DNA of 40,928 bases from JAGLTQ01 sp964605385 (lineage in GTDB: Bacteria; Pseudomonadota; Gammaproteobacteria; UBA6429; Thiohalophilaceae), in the NCBI GenBank assembly GCA_964605385.1, contig CAZSCK010000018.1:1-40928 (forward strand), given 5' to 3'. Of this stretch, positions 17,265 to 25,950 are shown piece after piece; within the stretch, counting starts at the first letter, position 1; every line of letters begins with the position of its first letter. Position numbers and translations under genes: made by a program. The notes beneath the pieces were generated by a model that had not been told where the DNA came from, ran no database searches, and worked only from the letters and a program-made list of their open reading frames with translations.

Positions 17265-18266
17265 ATGAAAATAAGTAAAATTAAGTTATCAGCAATTATT
17301 GTTGCAGCATTAATTGGTGTTTCAGGCGCAGCAAGTGCAGAACGTACATTAAAGGCATCACACCAGTGGCCTGGTGGTAAAGGTGATATTCGTGATGAAA
17401 TGGTACAAATGATTGCGCGTGATGTGGCGAAAGCAAATGTTGGTTTTAAAATTAAAGTTTATCCGGGTAAGTCATTATATAAACCAAAAGAGCAATGGGC
17501 TGCGATGACAAAAGGTAAACTGGATATGACTGCTTTTCCTTTAGCTTATGCTGGTGGTCGTCATCCAGAATTAAACTTAACCTTAATGCCGGGCTTAGTT
17601 AAAAATCATGATCATGCTTTACGTTTAAACAAATCTGCTTTCATGCAAAAAATTAAAAACATCATGGATAAAGCTGGCGTTGTTGTATTAGCCGATACCT
17701 GGTTAGCGGGTGGCTTTGTTTCTAAAGGACAATGTATTTTAGAACCTAAAGATGTGAAAGGCATGGCATTCCGTGCAGCAGGTAAAGCTTTTAACCAAAT
17801 GCTAGCTGGTGCAGGTGCTTCCATTACTAAAATGCCAAGCTCTGAAATTTATTCAGGTTTGCAAACGGGTGTACTTGATGGTGCAAACACAAGCTCAGCA
17901 AGTTTGGTTTCTTATCGTATTTATGAGCAAGTTAAATGTTTAACTGCTCCTGGTGATAATGCTTTATGGGTTATGTATGAGCCTATCTTAATGTCTAAGA
18001 AAACATTTAATAGCTTAAACAAGAAACAGCAAAAAGTATTAATGACAGCATCTAAAAAAGCTGAAGTGTTTGCGACTAAAGGTGCGAAAGAAGCAGATGC
18101 CAAGCTTGTTGCTGCATATAAAAAAGCAGGCGTTAAAGTTGTTACTATGACTTCTGAGCAAGCTGCAATGTGGCGAGCGGTTGCTGACAAAACTTCTTAC
18201 AAAGATTTTGCTGAAAAAGTGAAAGGTGGTCGGGAGCTTTTGGATCTGGCATTGTCGGTTAAGTAA
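17265..18266 (+). CDS. TRAP transporter substrate-binding protein (DctP family)
   Basis: A 333-residue periplasmic binding protein with a clear signal peptide: basic start MKISKIK, hydrophobic core and a cleavage site near AASA-ER (residue 25). The DctP fold shows in the MAFRAAGKAFNQMLAGAGA segment, whose Arg is the usual carboxylate-binding residue, followed by SEIYSGLQTGVLDGAN. AGGGGA lies before the ATG. The substrate is probably a dicarboxylate; malonate is inferred from the neighbouring synthetase and regulator. A hairpin with a U-run follows the gene, which would leave more message for this soluble component than for the membrane subunits. Confidence 0.93.
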   Translation: MKISKIKLSAIIVAALIGVSGAASAERTLKASHQWPGGKGDIRDEMVQMIARDVAKANVGFKIKVYPGKSLYKPKEQWAAMTKGKLDMTAFPLAYAGGRHPELNLTLMPGLVKNHDHALRLNKSAFMQKIKNIMDKAGVVVLADTWLAGGFVSKGQCILEPKDVKGMAFRAAGKAFNQMLAGAGASITKMPSSEIYSGLQTGVLDGANTSSASLVSYRIYEQVKCLTAPGDNALWVMYEPILMSKKTFNSLNKKQQKVLMTASKKAEVFATKGAKEADAKLVAAYKKAGVKVVTMTSEQAAMWRAVADKTSYKDFAEKVKGGRELLDLALSVK

Positions 18267-18304
18267 ACTATAGTAAAGATTAGTTATCCTCTAGTCAGAA
18301 ATAT

Positions 18305-18341
18305 AAAACGATCGTTATTATTTTATAACGATCGTTTTTTT
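18305..18341 (+). terminator. Hairpin and U-tract between the TRAP P and Q genes
   Basis: Perfect 14-base arms AAAACGATCGTTAT (18305-18318) and its complement (18325-18338) around a 6-base loop, followed by a run of T up to 18341. It has the form of an intrinsic terminator. Since the Q and M genes follow on the same strand without another obvious promoter, it more likely acts as a partial terminator or mRNA-stabilising structure. Confidence 0.8.
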
Positions 18342-18357
18342 AATTTAAAGTATACAT

Positions 18358-18888
18358 ATGAAAAACTATATACAGTTTGTTACTAACACATCAAAATTAT
18401 GTGGAATTGCTTCCGCACTCATGATCCTGGTGGCTGTTTTTGTTGTTTGTCAAATGGTTTGGGTTCGTTATATTCTGGAAGAATCATCAATATGGCAAAC
18501 TGAGTTCGTTACTTTTCTATTAATTGCCGCTACATTTATTGGCAGTCCGTATGTGTTGTTAACACGCGGCCACGTTAATGTTGATTTAATCCCTTTATAT
18601 TTGAAACAACACTGGCGTTTAAGGTTAGCTTTATTCGCATCAACCATGTCACTCCTTTTTTGTTTGCTTATTACTTATACCGGTTATGAATTTTGGTATG
18701 AAGCATGGGAAGGAGGTTGGGTATCAGATTCTATTTGGGAAGTACGACTTTGGATTCCGTATTTTTCATTACCTTTTGGTTTTGCCATTTTATCATTGCA
18801 GTATATTGCAGATATTATAAATTTGATTCGTGGCGATGAAATGCCATTTGGTTTGTCTGCGGAAGATATTATGGGGAGCTCAACATGA
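18358..18888 (+). CDS. TRAP transporter small permease (DctQ family)
   Basis: A 176-residue membrane protein with four hydrophobic segments (about 15-38, 50-70, 90-112, 132-155). Family features are the WQTEFVTFLLIAATFIGSPYVL segment and RGHVNVDLI near 76-84. It forms the membrane part of the transporter with the large subunit. Its stop overlaps the start of the next gene as ATGA, so the two are translationally coupled. Confidence 0.92.
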   Translation: MKNYIQFVTNTSKLCGIASALMILVAVFVVCQMVWVRYILEESSIWQTEFVTFLLIAATFIGSPYVLLTRGHVNVDLIPLYLKQHWRLRLALFASTMSLLFCLLITYTGYEFWYEAWEGGWVSDSIWEVRLWIPYFSLPFGFAILSLQYIADIINLIRGDEMPFGLSAEDIMGSST

Positions 18889-20204
18889 GCCCGCTTATTG
18901 TTGGTTTATTAATTGTTTTTGTTTTAGTTACTTTATTGTTGACCGGCATGCCGGTTGCTTTTGCCTTGGGTTCAGTTGCTATTGTATTTTTAGTAATTTT
19001 CGATGGAGTAAACAGTGTTGATGTTATCGCCGACACTTTATTTGGTGGCTTAAACGAATTCGCTTTGCTTTCCATTCCCATGTTTATTTTGATGGGCTCG
19101 GCTATCGCGTCATCACGAGCAGGCAGTGACTTATATGAAGCTCTGGAACGTTGGTTTTATAAAGTCCCTGGTGGCTTAATTATTTCAAACATTGGTGCTT
19201 GCTCTATTTTTGCTGCACTGAGTGGTTCATCACCTGCAACCTGTGCGGCTATCGGCAAGATGGGCATACCTGAAATGCAAAAACGCGGTTACCCCGATAG
19301 TCTTGCCGCAGGCGCTATTGCTGCAGGTGGTACTTTAGGTATTTTAATTCCTCCAAGCATCACTATGATTGTTTATGGCATTGCCACAGAAACATCTATT
19401 GGTCGACTTTTTATGGCCGGCATTATCCCCGGCATCATGCTAACGGCTTTATTTATGGCGTGGTCTTTGTATTACGCAAAACGTAATGGCTTCCATTTTA
19501 AAGCAGGCGACAAAGGTTATTCCTGGAAAGAAAAATTTGAAATCTTGCCAAAAATTATGCCTTTCTTAATGATCATTGTTTTAGTGCTTTATGCTTTATA
19601 TGGAGGTGTTGCAACACCATCCGAAGCTGCCGGTATTGGTGCTTTTGTTTGTATTGCTCTAGTTGTTCTTATTTATAAAATGTGGAACTTACGAGAGCAT
19701 TGGGAAATTTTACGCAGTGCTATGCGTGAATCTGTGATGATTATGATGATCATTGGTAGCGCTGCGCTGTTCAGCTACATGATGTCAAGCCTATACATCA
19801 CACAATCATTGGCAGAAAGTATTGCAACATTAGATGTGAGTCCGTGGGTTTTACTTTTAAGTATTAACTTTTTTCTTTTATTAGCGGGTTTATTTCTTCC
19901 TCCGGTAGCCGTTATTTTAATGGCAGCACCAACACTTGTTCCTATTGTAGAAACGATTGGCTTTGATCCTATTTGGTTTGGTGTGATGCTAACGTTAAAT
20001 ATGGAGATTGGTTTAATTACGCCGCCGGTTGGTTTGAATCTTTATGTTATTAACAGTATTGCACCAGATATAAAATTACCAACGATTCTTTGGGGAGCCT
20101 TGCCCTTTATGATTTGTATGTTGATTGGTATTGCACTTCTTATTATGTTTCCGGGTTTAGCAACATGGTTGCCTGATTACATGATGGGGCCAGCTCAATA
20201 TTAA
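18885..20204 (+). CDS. TRAP transporter large permease (DctM family)
   Basis: A 439-residue membrane protein with about twelve hydrophobic segments; it is the sodium-coupled transport subunit. Seen: the LLTGMPVAFALG start, SIPMFILMGSAIASSRAG near residue 65, GSSPATCAAIGKMGIPEMQKRGYP near 110-135, and GTLGILIPPSITMIVYG near 150-165, all typical of DctM. It overlaps the small permease gene by 4 bases and is followed 22 bases later by a TauE/SafE gene that may belong to the same transcript. Confidence 0.95.
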   Translation: MSPLIVGLLIVFVLVTLLLTGMPVAFALGSVAIVFLVIFDGVNSVDVIADTLFGGLNEFALLSIPMFILMGSAIASSRAGSDLYEALERWFYKVPGGLIISNIGACSIFAALSGSSPATCAAIGKMGIPEMQKRGYPDSLAAGAIAAGGTLGILIPPSITMIVYGIATETSIGRLFMAGIIPGIMLTALFMAWSLYYAKRNGFHFKAGDKGYSWKEKFEILPKIMPFLMIIVLVLYALYGGVATPSEAAGIGAFVCIALVVLIYKMWNLREHWEILRSAMRESVMIMMIIGSAALFSYMMSSLYITQSLAESIATLDVSPWVLLLSINFFLLLAGLFLPPVAVILMAAPTLVPIVETIGFDPIWFGVMLTLNMEIGLITPPVGLNLYVINSIAPDIKLPTILWGALPFMICMLIGIALLIMFPGLATWLPDYMMGPAQY

Positions 20205-20226
20205 AATGATCTAGACAAAGCAATTT

Positions 20227-21015
20227 ATGGATATTTTAATTTTATTAGCTAGTGGTGCTGTAGCAGGAATGTTTGCCGGTCTATTAGGCATTGGTGGCGG
20301 TATTATTATCGTGCCGGTTTTAGCCATGGTCTTTACTTCGCAAGGCGTGAGTATTGATGTACTCATGCATGTTGCTATTGGCACATCACTTGCGACAATT
20401 GTAATTACTTCTCTCTCCTCTATTCGCGCACACCACAAACATAAGGCTATAGACTGGCCTGTGGTACGTGTTATTGCAACAGGTGTTTTTGTCGGAGGTC
20501 TTGTGGGAGCCGTTATTGCAAAGCTGATACCGGGTGAAGATTTAAAATTTATTTTTTCTATTTTTATGCTTTTAATTGCGGCACAAATGTATTTTGGAAA
20601 TGAAGCAAAAGCGCATCGAACCTTACCTCATAAATTTGGAATGCTTGTTGCTGGAACCAGCATAGGTTCAATTGCATCTTTGATGGGCGTAGGAGGAGGT
20701 TCGATGTCTGTACCTTTTCTTACCTGGTGTAATATGAATATAAGGAAAGCAGTTGCAACATCATCTGCTATTGGATTTCCTATAGCTGTGGCAGGTACGA
20801 TAGGTTTTATTGTGACGGGTTGGTCTGTGGCAGATCGTCCGGTAATGAGTTTTGGTTACGTTAACTTACCTGCGTTTTTAAGTATTGTTGTTGCAAGTGT
20901 ATTGTTTGCACCCATTGGTGCATGGATTGCACACCGCATATCACCCGTCATACTCAAACGTATTTTCGCGGCCTTCCTGGTTGTTCTTGGAACAAGAATG
21001 CTCATGACACTGTAA
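20227..21015 (+). CDS. TauE/SafE (TSUP) family membrane permease
   Basis: A 262-residue protein with about eight hydrophobic segments. Both halves carry the family's glycine motif: GMFAGLLGIGGGIIIVPVL near 14-32 and GSIASLMGVGGGSMSVPFL near 145-163. TSUP proteins move sulfite, sulfonates or other organic anions, usually outward; the substrate here is unknown. It starts 22 bases after the TRAP large permease gene, so it is probably in that operon. Confidence 0.88.
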   Translation: MDILILLASGAVAGMFAGLLGIGGGIIIVPVLAMVFTSQGVSIDVLMHVAIGTSLATIVITSLSSIRAHHKHKAIDWPVVRVIATGVFVGGLVGAVIAKLIPGEDLKFIFSIFMLLIAAQMYFGNEAKAHRTLPHKFGMLVAGTSIGSIASLMGVGGGSMSVPFLTWCNMNIRKAVATSSAIGFPIAVAGTIGFIVTGWSVADRPVMSFGYVNLPAFLSIVVASVLFAPIGAWIAHRISPVILKRIFAAFLVVLGTRMLMTL

Positions 21016-21026
21016 TGTTAGCGATA

Positions 21027-21512
21027 CTATAATTTTATTAAAATATATTCTAATGCAACATAGTCATTAATCGTTGCCGGACCTTCTGCCGTAACATCAA
21101 CATATTCCGGGAATTCTTCTTCACTAATATTTTTCCATTCAGCATAAGTACCACAAACATGAAGTTGGACAGTATCCTTTTGTACCAATTGTTGTGTTAG
21201 TGAATGCACTTTTTTGTATTTTTTATTATTTGAAGTTTTTAATGCAAACTGCTCATTACCATGTGTGACGATTGCAATATCGAGTTTTGGAAACCGTGTA
21301 CGTAATTTTTTTATGAATTGATGAGTTTTTGGTAATGCCCATTCAAGACTATTAACTGAGCCAGTGACAATCTCGAAAACGACACCAGCAGGTGCTTGTT
21401 TGAGCGAAAGAAGATGTTTAATTTTTTCCTCTGGGTTAGAGGCAAAGCTGGCCTGAAAGAAAATCAGGTTAGATAAAATTAGTGTAAAGATAAGAGTGAA
21501 TTTTTTTAACAT
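21027..21512 (-). CDS. Secreted DsrE/DsrF-like family protein
   Basis: A 161-residue protein with an N-terminal signal sequence (basic MLKK, hydrophobic core, cleavage near residue 25). The rest looks like a DsrE-like fold: FEIVTG strand near 46, IAIVTHGNEQFAL near 79-91, and one Cys (Cys120) in the HVCGTYA turn where DsrE-like proteins keep their conserved cysteine. Cytoplasmic relatives bind or relay sulfur; the role of the exported forms is not known. It has a 33-base gap after moaA on the same strand and converges on the TauE/SafE gene. Confidence 0.7.
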   Translation of the reverse strand: MLKKFTLIFTLILSNLIFFQASFASNPEEKIKHLLSLKQAPAGVVFEIVTGSVNSLEWALPKTHQFIKKLRTRFPKLDIAIVTHGNEQFALKTSNNKKYKKVHSLTQQLVQKDTVQLHVCGTYAEWKNISEEEFPEYVDVTAEGPATINDYVALEYILIKL

Positions 21513-21545
21513 TTAAATATATCCTTTTAATTCTAAAACCTAACT

Positions 21546-22532
21546 TTACCCTCCTGTCATCGACATAAAACGAACCAGTTTTTCTGGCTTGTCGCTAAAT
21601 TCATGTTTTTCAGGTTTCAAGTCTATGGCTTTTTGTATGTGTTGCTTGAGTTCTTCATCTGTAATGCCTGTACGCATTAATTCACGCAGGGGATAACTAT
21701 CTTCCTGACCTAAACAAAGGTATAAAGTTCCATCAACAGAAAGCCGAACACGGTTACAAGTATCACAAAAATGTTGTGACATTGGAGTAATGAAACCAAT
21801 TCTTAATTCTGTACCTTCAACACGAACATAACGTGCCGGGCCGCCACCATCCATGTTGGCTTTAACTAAAGGATATATTTTTGCCAGACGATCATGTATT
21901 TCACTTAATGGAATATATTGCAGGCTTGCTTCGCGTCCAGTATTGCCCATGGGCATGGTTTCAATAAAGCGCAAGGTGAAGTTATGCTTTATGCAAAATT
22001 GAACCATGTCTTCGACTTCATCATCGTTGACGCCATGCATGACAACCATATTAATTTTAACAGGTTGAAAGCCGGCTTCTTTTGCCGCCATTAAACCATC
22101 AATCACTTTTTCTAGTTTGCCGCCACCGGTAATTTCTTTAAACCGATCTGTACGCAGGGTATCGAGGCTAACATTGATGCGCGAAATACCGGCTTGTTTA
22201 AGCGGCTCGGCTTGTTTGCGTAAACGAGTAGCATTACTGCTAATAGATAGGTCTTCAATGCCGGGTAACTTAGAAAGGCGAGCTGCCAGTTCGGGTACGT
22301 TTTTACGCACCAGGGGCTCGCCACCAGTAATACGAATACGTTTTGTGCCGAGCTCACCAAATACACGAATAACACGTTCAATCTCGTCAAAAGTAAGCCA
22401 GTCTTCAGGTTCACCAAAGTCTTTGAAGCCTTCAGGCATGCAGTAATTACATCTTAAATCGCAGCGGTCGGTGACGGATAGACGTAAGTATTCGATGTTG
22501 CGCCCGTATTTATCAGTTAGCTGTTGTGTCAT
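21546..22532 (-). CDS. moaA: GTP 3',8-cyclase MoaA
   Basis: A radical-SAM enzyme that rearranges GTP in the first step of molybdenum cofactor synthesis. Seen in 328 residues: the N-terminal cluster motif with Cys24, Cys28 and Cys31 (CDLRCNYC), the GGEPL motif near 69-73, the second cluster in CDTCNRVRLS followed by YLCLGQ, and the C-terminal GG needed for catalysis. No other moa or moe gene is in the window. The secreted DsrE-like gene follows on the same strand. Confidence 0.98.
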   Translation of the reverse strand: MTQQLTDKYGRNIEYLRLSVTDRCDLRCNYCMPEGFKDFGEPEDWLTFDEIERVIRVFGELGTKRIRITGGEPLVRKNVPELAARLSKLPGIEDLSISSNATRLRKQAEPLKQAGISRINVSLDTLRTDRFKEITGGGKLEKVIDGLMAAKEAGFQPVKINMVVMHGVNDDEVEDMVQFCIKHNFTLRFIETMPMGNTGREASLQYIPLSEIHDRLAKIYPLVKANMDGGGPARYVRVEGTELRIGFITPMSQHFCDTCNRVRLSVDGTLYLCLGQEDSYPLRELMRTGITDEELKQHIQKAIDLKPEKHEFSDKPEKLVRFMSMTGG

Positions 22533-22683
22533 TTAAAAACCCTGTAGATTAGGTGGGTTTGAACTGGAAAAGCTGTATTAGAATATGCTAATTATAGCTG
22601 ATTAGGATGGAGGATAAACAGGTTTTACTTTGTTATATGGGATTTTATTGCTCTAACAAGCTGTATGAAGGGCGTTTTAAAGT

Positions 22684-23298
22684 TTATAAGTCTTTTACTT
22701 CTAAAGACATTCGCACAAGATCTGCGACAGAGCTGACAGCCATTTTAAACATTACATTAGCGCGATGAACCTCTACTGTTTTAACACTAATTTCAAGTTG
22801 TTTTGCGATGTCTTTGTTTAACATACCTGTTATAACAAACCCCATAACTTCTTTTTCACGCTTGGTTAGCGAGTTTATTCGCTCAATAGTTTGGTTTTGG
22901 CTGCTGTTTTTCTGGCGATCTTCTTTGTGTTTGTTTACCGCATTATGAATAAGATCAAGTAGCTCCTGACCTTTAAAGGGTTTTTCGAGGAAGTCGAGCA
23001 CTCCCGCTTTCATCGCTTTAACTGCGGTAGAAACATCGCCAAAACCACTGATCATAATAACCGGTAGGTCGATATTATTAGTAGCAAGCTGTTGCTGTAA
23101 TTCAAGCCCACTAATTCCCGGTAAACGTAGATCAAGAATTAAACAGCCAATACCCTCGTCATGGTATGCACTCAGAAAATCATTTGCGTTATCATAGGTT
23201 TTTGATTTGTAATCAATGGTCGAGACCAGACTGCTTAGATACTTAAGCATGCCCGGATCATCATCAACAATGTGTATGGTAACGTTTTTATTTTTCAT
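22684..23298 (-). CDS. FixJ-type two-component response regulator
   Basis: A 204-residue regulator with a receiver domain (1-120) and a LuxR-type helix-turn-helix (about 138-200). The receiver has the acidic pocket Asp12-Asp14, the phosphoacceptor Asp56 in LILDLRLPG and the Lys of EKPF near residue 107. The DNA-binding part reads LTKREKEVMGFV and NKDIAKQLEISVKTVEVHR. No sensor kinase gene is next to it, so its signal is unknown. It is divergent from ccmA across a 395-base gap and could control either side. Confidence 0.92.
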   Translation of the reverse strand: MKNKNVTIHIVDDDPGMLKYLSSLVSTIDYKSKTYDNANDFLSAYHDEGIGCLILDLRLPGISGLELQQQLATNNIDLPVIMISGFGDVSTAVKAMKAGVLDFLEKPFKGQELLDLIHNAVNKHKEDRQKNSSQNQTIERINSLTKREKEVMGFVITGMLNKDIAKQLEISVKTVEVHRANVMFKMAVSSVADLVRMSLEVKDL

Positions 23299-23693
23299 TT
23301 TTAGAGTAAACTTTCATTCCATTAAACCGGAAAAAATCACGGGCTATTTTTGCTTTTATCGTTGTTTCTTATGTCGTTTATAAATTTCCCTATAAAACGG
23401 CAAAGTCTAATAAGCGGTTCTGGTTTGTAGCTTATTTGTAATTAAAAGTTAATCTCAATAGGAGATGGCTAAGATAACTTTTATTGATGTAATCATATTT
23501 GGTATTGGTTTCTTATCATATTATGATCATCATTTATTGGCATTAGGGTATTCCCGTAGGTTTTGTGAATTAACATACAAGTTATGTGATATAAGGGTAT
23601 TATCGGCACTAAAAGTAGAACATTTAGTTTGATTTCGTCGATAATTAAGCAAATTTATTTTTAAATGTTACAAAAGGATTAAACCGTCTATTT
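23299..23693. other. 395-base intergenic region between the response regulator and ccmA
   Basis: An A/T-rich, apparently non-coding stretch between divergent genes; it should hold the promoters of the response regulator and of the ccm operon. I see no open frame with a ribosome site and no FNR-type box. The only pattern is AGGGTATT repeated at 23545-23552 and 23594-23601, 49 bases apart; the first continues as CCCGTA, giving a GGG-N4-CCC arrangement. These may be activator sites, but this is tentative. Confidence 0.4.
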
Positions 23694-24329
23694 ATGGATA
23701 AACAGTACTCATTTAGTGCGAATTTAGATGTAAAAGGTCTTAGTTGCTGGCGTAATGAGCAGGCTTTATTTAGTGATTTAAATTTATCGTTATCCCCGAA
23801 AAGTGTGCTTTTTTTACAGGGCGAAAATGGCAGCGGTAAAACCAGTTTACTAAGGATTCTTTGTGGTTTTCGCCTGCCAGATGAAGGTGAAATAAAATGG
23901 GGAGATAAACCGACTTCGTCATTGCCGGAATATTTTCAAAATATATCGTATGTTGGGCATAAAAATGGAATTAAAGATGAACTCACGGTTGAAGAAAATC
24001 TGAATTTAATGCGCTCTATGGCAACCGCATCGGATATAAAAACAGAAAGTGTTTTAAAGCAAATAGGACTTTTTAAGCGTGCCGATGTTTTGGTAAGGCA
24101 ACTGTCAGCAGGGCAAAAACGTAAACTTGCTTTAGCTCGTCTGATGATGACAGATAATTCTTTTTGGGTTCTCGACGAACCTTTCACCTCGTTAGATAAA
24201 GCAAGTGTTGGTTTTTTTGAGTTATTAATTAAACAACATATAATGCGTGGTGGCATGTTAATATTAACCTCACATCACGAGATTGATTTATCCGGTTTAC
24301 CGGTAAATCATCTTAATTTAAGTAGCTAG
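23694..24329 (+). CDS. ccmA: Heme exporter ATP-binding protein CcmA
   Basis: ATPase of the CcmABCD complex, which releases holo-CcmE from CcmC in System I cytochrome c maturation. Seen in 211 residues: the Walker A motif GENGSGKTS (about 43-51), the ABC signature LSAGQKRKLALARL (about 137-150) and Walker B FWVLDEP. It is the first gene of an unbroken run, ccmA to ccmI, and is separated from ccmB by 4 bases. Confidence 0.95.
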   Translation: MDKQYSFSANLDVKGLSCWRNEQALFSDLNLSLSPKSVLFLQGENGSGKTSLLRILCGFRLPDEGEIKWGDKPTSSLPEYFQNISYVGHKNGIKDELTVEENLNLMRSMATASDIKTESVLKQIGLFKRADVLVRQLSAGQKRKLALARLMMTDNSFWVLDEPFTSLDKASVGFFELLIKQHIMRGGMLILTSHHEIDLSGLPVNHLNLSS

Positions 24330-24333
24330 AATT

Positions 24334-25002
24334 ATGTTTAATGCCTGGACTCAAATATTTAAGCGCGATTTACTGATCGCATTTCGACGTCGCTCTGAAG
24401 TTGTTCATCCACTTATTTTCTTTGTTATGGTTATTTCATTATTCCCGCTTGCCATTGGTGATGACAAAGCCTTACTGCAAAAAATTGCGCCCGCTATTAT
24501 TTGGGTTACAGCATTATTGGCAACCATGTTATCGTTAGATAATTTATTTCGTTCTGATTTCGAAGATGGAAGCCTGGAACAAATGACGTTGCTGAAAACA
24601 CCGTTGTCTTTGTTAGTGACGGCAAAAATAACGGCACACTGGGTGATTACCGGCTTACCTTTAATTTTGATAACCCCGTTACTTGCAGTGTTACTTTATC
24701 TGCCATCTGACTCAATTTCGATGTTGTTACTGACTTTATTGTTAGGAACGCCAACATTAAGCCTTATAGGTGCAGTGGGTATCGCTTTAACAGTGGGCTT
24801 ACGACAAGGTGGTGTGATATTATCGCTACTGATTTTACCTTTATATATTCCAGTGTTGATATTTGCGACCCTGGCGATGCAAAATTCAGCGCAAGGTTTT
24901 TCTGCTGAAGCACAATTAGCGATGATGTTGGCAATTTTGGTGCTTGCTATTACTTTATCTCCTTTTGCTATTGCAGCTGCACTTAAAGTGAGTTTGAATT
25001 AA
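24334..25002 (+). CDS. ccmB: Heme exporter membrane protein CcmB
   Basis: Membrane partner of CcmA, 222 residues with six hydrophobic segments. The family pattern is clear: FKRDLLIAFRRRSEVVHPLIFFVMV near the start, then LDNLFRSDFEDGSLEQMTLLKTPL near 68-92, and LRQGGVILSLLILPLYIPVLIF near 151-173. Adjacent to ccmA and ccmC with gaps of 3-4 bases. Confidence 0.96.
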   Translation: MFNAWTQIFKRDLLIAFRRRSEVVHPLIFFVMVISLFPLAIGDDKALLQKIAPAIIWVTALLATMLSLDNLFRSDFEDGSLEQMTLLKTPLSLLVTAKITAHWVITGLPLILITPLLAVLLYLPSDSISMLLLTLLLGTPTLSLIGAVGIALTVGLRQGGVILSLLILPLYIPVLIFATLAMQNSAQGFSAEAQLAMMLAILVLAITLSPFAIAAALKVSLN

Positions 25003-25005
25003 GTT

Positions 25006-25764
25006 ATGAGTATTTTTAACGGTATTGTACGGTTATACCATCAGTTTTCATCACCACCTTACTTTTATCGAATTTCAGGTTTGTGGTTGCCCTATATTAT
25101 GGGGCTGTTTGCTTTGTTATTTATTGGCGGTTTGTACAGCGGTTTGATTTTAGCGCCAATAGACTATGAGCAAGGTGAGGCTTATCGAATTATTTTTGTC
25201 CATGTGCCTGCAGCATGGATGTCACTCCTTATATATATGGTCATGGCCACCGCGGGCGCAATCGCTTTAATCTGGCGTTTGAAACTGGCTGAAATTGTCA
25301 TGATCAGTAGTGCACCGATTGGCGCAAGCTTTACCTTTCTTGCTTTAGCAACAGGTTCTCTTTGGGGTAAACCCATGTGGAATACCTGGTGGGTATGGGA
25401 TGCGCGTTTAACTTCTGAACTATTATTATTATTTTTATATTTTGGTGTAATGGCTTTATATAATGCAATTGAAGATAGACGTACCGCGGCACGTGCCGTT
25501 GCGATTCTTGCTTTAGTTGGTGTAGTGAATATCCCGGTCATTCATTATTCGGTTGAATGGTGGAATACACTACATCAAGGACCAACCATAACTAAATTTG
25601 ATAAACCTTCAATTCATTTATCCATGTTAATACCACTGCTTGTTATGGCCGTTGCTTTTAAGCTTTATTACCTCGGAAGTTTGTTTATGCGAGTAAGAGC
25701 CGAGCTGTTGGTTCGTGAGCAAAAAACTAAGTGGGTTGCAGAATTAGTTAAGTCGAGCAAATAA
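25006..25764 (+). CDS. ccmC: Heme transporter CcmC
   Basis: A 252-residue protein with six hydrophobic segments that presents heme to CcmE at the periplasmic face. Seen: the tryptophan-rich WWD motif (WGKPMWNTWWVWDARLTSEL, about residues 119-138), flanked by histidines in IIFVHVPAAWMS and VIHYSVEWWNTLH that serve as heme ligands in the family. Its stop lies one base before the ccmD start. Confidence 0.97.
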   Translation: MSIFNGIVRLYHQFSSPPYFYRISGLWLPYIMGLFALLFIGGLYSGLILAPIDYEQGEAYRIIFVHVPAAWMSLLIYMVMATAGAIALIWRLKLAEIVMISSAPIGASFTFLALATGSLWGKPMWNTWWVWDARLTSELLLLFLYFGVMALYNAIEDRRTAARAVAILALVGVVNIPVIHYSVEWWNTLHQGPTITKFDKPSIHLSMLIPLLVMAVAFKLYYLGSLFMRVRAELLVREQKTKWVAELVKSSK

Positions 25765-25765
25765 A

Positions 25766-25936
25766 ATGATAGAAGCATTAGATTTTGGAAAATACAATTT
25801 ATATATCTGGGCGTCTTATGGTTTGACGTTTGCGGTTTTAATCTGGAATGTTGTTATTCCTTTGCTCGCAAAAAAGAAATTAATTAAAAGTATTAAAAGA
25901 CGGAATTATTTGAATAACGATGAGTCAAACGGTTAG
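25766..25936 (+). CDS. ccmD: Heme exporter small subunit CcmD
   Basis: A 56-residue gene found by reading the gap between ccmC and ccmE; its ATG lies one base past the ccmC stop. It begins MIEALDFGKYNLYIWASYGL, which holds the Tyr-x-x-x-Ser-Tyr-Gly pattern of CcmD, followed by one membrane helix (about 20-35) and a lysine/arginine-rich tail (KKKLIKSIKRR), as expected for the small subunit that helps release holo-CcmE. Length, position and topology all fit. Confidence 0.9.
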   Translation: MIEALDFGKYNLYIWASYGLTFAVLIWNVVIPLLAKKKLIKSIKRRNYLNNDESNG

Positions 25937-25950
25937 CTTTATTTAACTCC

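Noticed and set aside
10505..21015. Sulfoacetate degradation locus (aldehyde dehydrogenase, CoA ligase, TauE/SafE exporter)
   Set aside because: The ligase carries MatB wording, no sulfoacetaldehyde acetyltransferase is present, and the dehydrogenase is separated by unrelated genes.
23484..23495. TTGATGTAATCA before ccmA as an FNR box
   Set aside because: The half-sites are 3 bases apart instead of 4, so it does not fit the FNR-family spacing.
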